DNA of 37,235 nt from CAZWRV01 sp964636325 (GTDB taxonomy: Bacteria; Verrucomicrobiota; Lentisphaeria; Victivallales; GWF2-50-93): positions 1-37,235 of the forward strand of contig CAZWRV010000061.1 in the NCBI GenBank assembly GCA_964636325.1, read 5' to 3'. A program made the translations under genes and the position numbers. The notes under the pieces were generated by a model. That model had not been told where the DNA came from, searched no databases, and worked only from the letters and a program-made list of their open reading frames with translations. Positions within the stretch are counted from its first letter, which is position 1. Each line of letters begins with the position of its first letter. Shown piece by piece: positions 32,071 to 37,235 of this stretch.

Positions 32071-32877
32071 TGTCGCGTGACCGCGTTGAGGCGCGGAACG
32101 CGACTCGCACGCGGCGGACGGAGCCCGCCTTATAAATTTGCTTTGGGAATGTGGAATATGGGTTCCGTGCAGAGCCCGCTTCAACAGCTTCAGTACAGGA
32201 GGGCGCAGGTTGTCCAGGCTGAGTTCGGCGAGGCATGCGAGCTGGGCGCCTGAACGCCATTCCGGATTTTTCTCAATGAAGAACCTGACGTCGCGCCGCT
32301 TCATCTCGCTCTCACCTATGTCGCCGACTCCGTCGCGGAGCCGGTAGCCCCCGCCGCAGCCGACCACTCCGGTGCAGGGATCGTAGGAATTCCCGAAGCG
32401 CGCTTCTGCGAGCGCGTCGAGAAGCCTTGACTCGAAGCAGTGCTTCCGCCTTCCGGGGGCCGGCCAGTACCTCTTGAAATGGACCGGCAGATATCTGAAC
32501 GTCCTGTAGCCCTTCGAGACGAAGAACCAGAACCACCGGCACTCCGGCTCCGCAAGGACGATGCGGAAGACGAAGGGGGTCCATGCCCTTTCGATCGAGA
32601 AGATGCTCCAGTGCCGTCTGTCGACGATGGTGTCGCCGGAGTAGAAGGCCTTGACCTTCCGACCGCAGACGTCTGCCTCCATGGTCGTAAGAGTGGTGAA
32701 TCCGCGGACGGCGCCGTCCACACCGGCGATGACGACCGCCCATCTCTTCTCGTGCAGGTCTCTCGCAAAGGATTCTTTGCGGACGCCGCAGAAGTGGCGG
32801 CGCATGAGCTGGAGCATCCCGCGTTCTTGCCGGAATGTAAGATCCTTCACTTCAATAACTTGTGATGACACTTTCAT
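32032..32877 (-). CDS. GNAT-like protein, repeat-extended C-terminus
   Basis: 281 residues, resembling GNAT-type acyltransferases in overall pattern. It has an N-terminal helical segment, a beta-strand run (WAVVIAGVDGAVRGFTTLTT), then VKAFYSGDTIVDRRHW (86-101) and a WFWFFVSKGYRTFRYLPVHF block (116-135). I do not know a characterised member with these motifs. It starts 3 bases after the stop of the preceding gene, so the two are translated together. The last 40 or so residues (from about RRAPSAACESRS) are encoded by low-complexity and repeat DNA, including the right arm of the inverted repeat, and are probably not part of the fold. The assignment to GNAT is tentative; the link with GH3 is by position. 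Confidence 0.6.
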   Translation of the reverse strand: MKVSSQVIEVKDLTFRQERGMLQLMRRHFCGVRKESFARDLHEKRWAVVIAGVDGAVRGFTTLTTMEADVCGRKVKAFYSGDTIVDRRHWSIFSIERAWTPFVFRIVLAEPECRWFWFFVSKGYRTFRYLPVHFKRYWPAPGRRKHCFESRLLDALAEARFGNSYDPCTGVVGCGGGYRLRDGVGDIGESEMKRRDVRFFIEKNPEWRSGAQLACLAELSLDNLRPPVLKLLKRALHGTHIPHSQSKFIRRAPSAACESRSAPQRGHATTQNSKLQIPNHK

Positions 32878-32880
32878 AGA

Positions 32881-33993
32881 TCAAAGCGTTCCCGCGTCGA
32901 GATGGAAGTTGCCACTGCTTATGAGCCTTCCAGCGTCGAGGCCGGAATCCCAGGACACGGCATAGATGCGGCTTCTGAACTTAAGGCTGAAATGCCTGTT
33001 AACGCACGCTGCCAGCGGATCGCCGTCCGGCATGCCGATGACTATGAAGCGCGCGCCGTCGGCCGCGGCTCTTTTTAACGCCGCCCCGAGAAGGACGGAA
33101 AAAATTCCGGGACTGTCGTCCTTGACCGCGAGGCATGACGCGAACCTGATCGGCACAGGCTTTCCCGGATCAGGGACCGGATCCGGAATTCCGGACTTCG
33201 CCACGAGAGAGGAGATTTTTTTCAGGCCGGAGAGAATCCTGCCGTAGCCTTCGACGACGATCCTGCGGAAAGGAGTCTGATCCCATACTGAGAGCGTTCC
33301 GACGATCCTGCCGCGGTCGGACGCGACGATGAAATCGTCCTGCGAAACGTTTCTGAACTGCCCGTCCGGCGCCTTGAAGCTCGATTCGGAGAAGACAGGG
33401 AAGAATTGCTTTCTGCCTCCGACGGAATTCAGGAAGTCGATTATGGATTCCAGAGGGAATAATGAGCCGCAGCCGATGCGCAGATCCTTCTCATGCAAGC
33501 CTCTTTTCCTCATGAAGGCGGGGATCGCATATGTAGTATACCTGAAGATTTCCCTATAATACGGAAGCCCTGATCTGCCGCTGGTAAGGATTTTCATCGC
33601 GGAGTCGTTTCCCTCGAGGATGGAACTGAGGTAGAACGGAAGCTTAAGCTCGCTCTCATGGACTTCCCTGAGGAACTTGTAGCCCCTGGCCAGGATCACC
33701 GAGCCTCTGAACCCTTTTTCGATCCTGAGGCTACCGAGGTAGCCGATTTCGGCTTGCTTTCCGTCCAAATATATCTTCCTGCGTAGCGCGGCCCCCAGCG
33801 CGACTATATCCGGGCCCTTTTCTGCGACTATGATCCTGGCGTCGGAGCCCTGCGGTGCGAGCGATTCGGCGAACGAGGGCGAGCAGTCGACGGAGAACCT
33901 GATCGCGGACGGCATGGGGCTGCGGAGCATGAGGCTTATAATCCTGCCGTTGTCGGATTCGTCCGCGAGCCTAATTTTCACGCTGGAAGGCAT
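32881..33993 (-). CDS. GNAT-family acyltransferase, two-domain type
   Basis: 370 residues. The opening IRLADESDNGRIISLM (7-22) is a typical GNAT first strand and helix, followed by IVAEKGPDIVALGAALRRKI and an EIGYLGSLRIEKGFRGSVIL segment with the acetyl-CoA loop region (YLGSLRIEKGFRG). A second GNAT-like half follows (from about 195, FFPVFSESSFKAPDGQFRNV, and on to ARFIVIGMPDGDPLAACVN). The true start is the ATG at 33993; the reading frame extends to 34020 only through a TTG. It is 106 bases after the radical SAM gene and 3 bases before the next GNAT-like gene. The substrate is unknown; it could transfer an acyl or aminoacyl group within the cluster. Confidence 0.72.
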   Translation of the reverse strand: MPSSVKIRLADESDNGRIISLMLRSPMPSAIRFSVDCSPSFAESLAPQGSDARIIVAEKGPDIVALGAALRRKIYLDGKQAEIGYLGSLRIEKGFRGSVILARGYKFLREVHESELKLPFYLSSILEGNDSAMKILTSGRSGLPYYREIFRYTTYAIPAFMRKRGLHEKDLRIGCGSLFPLESIIDFLNSVGGRKQFFPVFSESSFKAPDGQFRNVSQDDFIVASDRGRIVGTLSVWDQTPFRRIVVEGYGRILSGLKKISSLVAKSGIPDPVPDPGKPVPIRFASCLAVKDDSPGIFSVLLGAALKRAAADGARFIVIGMPDGDPLAACVNRHFSLKFRSRIYAVSWDSGLDAGRLISSGNFHLDAGTL

Positions 33994-34044
33994 TGCGTTA
34001 TTGTTTCCGTAAAATTTCAAAAATCAAAAAAGGAAATCTCGATA

Positions 34045-34076
34045 GATTCGAAAGAATCGACTGATTCGATTGAATC
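34045..34076. repeat. Two tandem hairpins with the same stem
   Basis: GATTC-GAAA-GAATC (34045-34058) and GATTC-GATT-GAATC (34063-34076) lie in the 106-base gap between the radical SAM and GNAT genes. The first has a stable GAAA loop on the plus strand. They could be a binding site or an RNA processing signal. Confidence 0.5.
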
Positions 34077-34099
34077 GAACCGTCTTGACATTTCGGTTT

Positions 34100-35425
34100 T
34101 CATTCCTCGATTCCAAGCGGGATTCCGCTTTTCTGTCCGATTTCCCTGCGGAGCATCGTGTTGAGCGTGAAATATCTGAAGATGTCCGCGGGCGTCCTAA
34201 GTCCGGGTTTGAGGCGTGGGATGCGCCTGATGATCGAAGATGCGGAATAGAACTGGCGACGGGCCCGGAGGCAAAGCTCCTCGAGCTTTTCGGCCGGCAT
34301 GCATTCCGGCTCGAACGGAGGCCGTCCGAAGCGGAAGTCTTTGTCCAGCCACCAGTTGCGAGGTCTGAGCCTGTCCCGCGCCTCAAGCTCCTCATGGAGC
34401 GGTGTTCCGGGGAACGGAACTAGATGGTTGAACGCCGCGATGTAGAGCTTCTCCCTTATTGCGAAGTCGACGCATTCCTGGAAACCTTTTTCCGAGCCTC
34501 CGGGATAACCGAAGAGGAATGTGCCGTAGACATGTATGCCGTTCTCCCTGAGGTTTTCGAGGATGCCGGAATAATCGTCGACGGCGTTGATGCCCTTGTT
34601 CATGGCCGCGAGGCTGCCGCGGTCCATGGATTCGAATCCTACGAGGAGGCCGAAGCAGCCGCTGCCGGCCATCAGCCTGACCAGCTCTCTGTCACGTAGG
34701 CTGCAGGCGGTGGCCTGGCTTATCCATCTCTTGCCGCTCCCCCTTGCAGCGCGGCATAGCTCCTTGGCGGCCGGGATGTCGCCGGTGAAGTTGTCGTCCA
34801 CGAAGAAGACGTAGCGGTGCTCCGCCTCCCGCAGGTCCCTGGCCACTTGCTCCGCTGGGCGCCGCCTGTATGTGGCCTCGAAGAACGCGCTGACGGAGCA
34901 GAATCCGCACCTGAAAGGGCATCCCCTGCTTGTTTCGATCAGTGAGACCGGCATGTAGCCTTTCCCCTTGAAGATGCTTTTGTCAGCCCTTATGCTGTCG
35001 AGGGGGATTCTCGCGGTGTGTGAATATTTCTTCTGGAGTGTCCCGAAGGCAGCGTCCGCAAGGATGTCCTTCCATACCGGCTCGGCCTCGCCTATGCAGA
35101 CGGCGTCGCCGTGCCCGAGCGCCTCGTCCGGGCGGAACGTCGCATGGTAGCCGCCGAAGACGACCGGGATCCCTCTGCTGCTGAACCTGTCCGCGATCTG
35201 ATATCCGCGCCTGGCGGTGTATGTCTCGATGGAGATGCCGACGAGATCCGCCTGCGATCCATAATCGATCTTTTCGAGCCTGTCGTCGAAGAAGCGGATC
35301 TGCCATTCCTGCGGGGTCAGTGCGGCCAGCACCGCCATGGCGAGCGGCTCCTGCTGCCAGGATCGGACGAAGGGCTCGCCCGGCTTTCTTCCTATAGACG
35401 GATAAATCAGGATCAGTTTGGGCAT
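34100..35425 (-). CDS. B12-binding-type radical SAM protein 2
   Basis: 441 residues. An N-terminal Rossmann-like cobalamin-binding domain (1-130; PKLILIYPS, ADLVGISIETYTARRGYQIA, PVVFGGYHATFRPDEAL, then GDAVCIGEAEPVW) precedes a radical SAM barrel. The iron-sulfur motif is CPFRCGFC (C169, C173, C176). Such proteins do methylations, ring rearrangements and other radical chemistry on unactivated carbons. The start at 35425 overlaps the end of the upstream radical SAM gene by 13 bases, so they are translationally coupled. An in-frame extension to 35479 lies within that gene. No substrate-specific motif is recognised. It is one of two paralogous radical SAM enzymes in the unit. Confidence 0.88.
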   Translation of the reverse strand: MPKLILIYPSIGRKPGEPFVRSWQQEPLAMAVLAALTPQEWQIRFFDDRLEKIDYGSQADLVGISIETYTARRGYQIADRFSSRGIPVVFGGYHATFRPDEALGHGDAVCIGEAEPVWKDILADAAFGTLQKKYSHTARIPLDSIRADKSIFKGKGYMPVSLIETSRGCPFRCGFCSVSAFFEATYRRRPAEQVARDLREAEHRYVFFVDDNFTGDIPAAKELCRAARGSGKRWISQATACSLRDRELVRLMAGSGCFGLLVGFESMDRGSLAAMNKGINAVDDYSGILENLRENGIHVYGTFLFGYPGGSEKGFQECVDFAIREKLYIAAFNHLVPFPGTPLHEELEARDRLRPRNWWLDKDFRFGRPPFEPECMPAEKLEELCLRARRQFYSASSIIRRIPRLKPGLRTPADIFRYFTLNTMLRREIGQKSGIPLGIEE

Positions 35426-36807
35426 AATGCGTCGTCGGCCGGGATCATGCCGTAGAGGCGCGCCTCCGGCGGGGCGCATGGGTTCCAGCGGGAATACGGT
35501 GCGGCGAAGCGCTTTTCTCGGTAGAGCCTTCTCACGAACACGCGGTATGTGAGGTTGCCCAGGGCGTTTATCACGATGTTCAGGGCGTCGCCCCTCAGGC
35601 GGCGCGCTATCCTACCGAGCCTGAACGATTCCCTGTAGGCCCATTTGAATCCGTCGTAGAGCTCGTCTGGAGTCATCTGCGCGGGCCTTATGACGACGTG
35701 CATGGTGTCGTAGTCGTCCCAGTTGAAGCTCAAAATCCTGCCTTCGTCAAGGAGCCGCTTGAAGAGCCTTGTCCCGGGATACGGGGTGTAGAGCGAATAC
35801 CTGGGGATGTCGATCTTCAGGTCGTCCGCGAGGTCGACGGTCCTCCTGAAGACCCTTTTGTCGTCGTGGTCGAAGCCGAAGACGAAGCAGCCCTGCACGG
35901 AGATCCCCAGGCTATGGACGCCCTCGATGAGCGTCTTGTAGTTCGGCGGCCTGTTGAAGCCCTTGTGGATCTGCCTGAGGACGGCCTCGTCCCCGGTCTC
36001 GAAGCCGAGAAGCAGGTATTTGCAGCCGCACTCCGCCATGAGCGAGACGAGTTCGGAATCTGCAAGCGCGTCGACGGTCACGAGCCCTCCCCATTTCTTC
36101 CCGAGCGGGATCATGGCCTTGAAGAGCTCCTTGGAATATTCTGGGTCCTCCGCCAGGCTGACATCGTTGAAGGAGATGTATTTCCCCGGAACCTCCCTGA
36201 TATCCCTTATGACGTCCCCGATCGGTCGCCTGAGGTATTTCGGCCACACTGCGGTGACCGTGCAGAAGTCGCAGTCGCGCAGGCAGCCTCTGGTCGCCTG
36301 TATGGAATTCGGCATGATGTATCTTCGGCTGTCGTGGAGATCCCTGCGGGGCGGCGGAACTCCGGAGAGGACGTCCCCTTCGAGCGGATCTTCGAAGTAG
36401 GCCTTTTTCATCGCTCCGCGCCTGAAATCCTCGACCAGCCTCGGCCAGGACTTCTCGGCGCGTCCTACGACGACGGCGTCGGCGTGCAGCATGGCTTCGC
36501 CGGGAAGAATGGTGGCGTGTATGCCGCCGAGGACGACCGGGATTTTTCTTGCGCGGTAGGCGTCGGCGATCGAGTATGCGCCGTTTGCGCAGCCCGTGAT
36601 GACGCTTATCCCCACGAGATCCGCCGGATAATCCAAGGGGACCGTCTCGACGCTGCCGTCCACCAGCCTTATGTCGATGTCCGGATGCCCCGGCGTGAGA
36701 GCCGCCAGCGTGCAAAGGCTCAGCGGCATCTCGCGCATCGATTTTACGTAGGAGCCAAGCCTGAGCTTATGCATGTGCGCGTCGGGCATTATCAAAAGTA
36801 TCTTCAT
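35413..36807 (-). CDS. B12-binding-type radical SAM protein 1
   Basis: 464 residues with the same two-domain layout as its downstream paralog. The B12-type domain has KILLIMPDAH, ADLVGISVITGCANGAYSIA, PVVLGGIHATILPGEAM and ADAVVVGRAE. The radical SAM motif is CLRDCDFC (C175, C179, C182), followed by the usual KYISFNDVSLAEDPEYSKEL and LLLGFETGDEAVL strands. It heads the leftward five-gene unit, so the promoter should lie in 36808-36960, where I find no clear -35/-10 pair. The ATG at 36807 has only a weak GGAAC ribosome site. The paralogs differ enough to have different steps in one pathway. Function and substrate are unknown. Confidence 0.88.
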   Translation of the reverse strand: MKILLIMPDAHMHKLRLGSYVKSMREMPLSLCTLAALTPGHPDIDIRLVDGSVETVPLDYPADLVGISVITGCANGAYSIADAYRARKIPVVLGGIHATILPGEAMLHADAVVVGRAEKSWPRLVEDFRRGAMKKAYFEDPLEGDVLSGVPPPRRDLHDSRRYIMPNSIQATRGCLRDCDFCTVTAVWPKYLRRPIGDVIRDIREVPGKYISFNDVSLAEDPEYSKELFKAMIPLGKKWGGLVTVDALADSELVSLMAECGCKYLLLGFETGDEAVLRQIHKGFNRPPNYKTLIEGVHSLGISVQGCFVFGFDHDDKRVFRRTVDLADDLKIDIPRYSLYTPYPGTRLFKRLLDEGRILSFNWDDYDTMHVVIRPAQMTPDELYDGFKWAYRESFRLGRIARRLRGDALNIVINALGNLTYRVFVRRLYREKRFAAPYSRWNPCAPPEARLYGMIPADDALCPN

Positions 36808-37065
36808 GGCCGGCCGTTCCAGGCTGACGGAATATTTGTTGCCAAACTATCAAATATCAATATTCACAACAGATTTCAAATATACAGTTCGCGGTGGAAT
36901 TCGCCAGCTGTCACGGGACTCCATGAACATCCAATAACCAGCAAGGAACTCCAAATCAACGAGTGAAAACACTCTCATCCCATGGGTGATTGGGTGGATG
37001 GATGACTGGGGATTAGGTACTCAGAAGTGAATATGCCCATAGATGATATCGGAAATGACCTTCCT

Positions 37066-37162
37066 CCTCTGAAACTCGATTCCTTTCGGTGGAGGGTTGA
37101 GCCAACCTCAACCGCGGCTCAGCACGGCTTCGCCCTCCGTCGAGTTTCTGATCGACAGAACT
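37066..37162. repeat. Right-edge copy of the dispersed repeat family
   Basis: It contains the 25-base block 37115-37139 that is the reverse complement of 4632-4656 (24 of 25), followed by CGAGTTTCTGATCGACAGAA, which recurs at the left edge of the window. The stem GGTTGAG/CTCAACC occurs at 37095-37112. The whole of 36808-37235 is gene-free; the part before the repeat is AT-rich with simple-sequence words such as GGGTGATTGGGTGGATGGAT. Confidence 0.65.
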
Positions 37163-37235
37163 GCGACCTTCGCATATGGCCACTTCCATGAGAAGGTGAT
37201 TGTCAAGCGCAGACTTGGCGGTTTTGGAAAAAATC

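Noticed and set aside
35698..36966. A 422-residue open frame on the plus strand
   Set aside because: It is antisense to the clear radical SAM gene; GC-rich genes here produce long shadow frames, and the translation shows no domain.
36808..37065. Possible gene or promoter at the right end
   Set aside because: No frame with a ribosome site and plausible protein was found, and no convincing -35/-10 pair for the radical SAM unit.

Overview
The window looks like chromosomal DNA of an anaerobic, Gram-negative bacterium, probably of the PVC group (Lentisphaerota/Kiritimatiellota-like). The pointers are two formylglycine-type sulfatases beside a GH172 protein, an ADP-heptose (LPS core) enzyme, ExbB/ExbD, secreted YD-repeat protein with a CCG motif of the kind found in verrucomicrobial RHS proteins, and an oxygen-sensitive class III ribonucleotide reductase. 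The taxonomy is inference. No rRNA, tRNA or CRISPR array was seen. Native genes are GC-rich; several genes between about 16 and 22 kb are visibly AT-rich.

Layout. (1) 254-7195: a sugar-use locus with a GH172/DUF2961 protein, two sulfatases, a PfkB sugar kinase and an IclR-type regulator. Its intergenic gaps hold a small MITE-like element and a palindromic repeat. (2) 7367-12154: an envelope block. rfaE2, a large TPR protein and a COG3963-type methyltransferase run leftward; exbB and exbD run rightward. (3) 12295-24254: an accessory region of secreted proteins. It has a YD-repeat protein, two paralogous secreted proteins that share an N-terminal module but differ completely after one fixed point, three AT-rich companion genes, a decayed REP-associated transposase between perfect 20-bp inverted ends, and a TPR protein. 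The TPR protein's N-terminal module has been spliced onto the second secreted paralog. (4) 24519-26177: a DUF1573-thioredoxin-DsbD fusion whose linker is partly made of an intergenic repeat. (5) 26335-28626: class III ribonucleotide reductase. The 669-residue catalytic chain lacks the glycyl-radical site, which lies on a separate 58-residue gene just downstream. The promoter carries a well-spaced pair of NrdR-like boxes. (6) 28928-30037: a response regulator. (7) 30221-36807: five leftward genes (two B12-type radical SAM proteins, two GNAT-like proteins and a GH3-family acid-amide synthetase) that look like an unassigned biosynthetic cluster. The window ends in repeat-rich, gene-free DNA related to its first 80 bases.

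The strongest candidates for something new are the split NrdD with a free glycyl-radical subunit, the C-terminus-swapping secreted protein family with AT-rich companions, and the GH3/GNAT/radical-SAM cluster.
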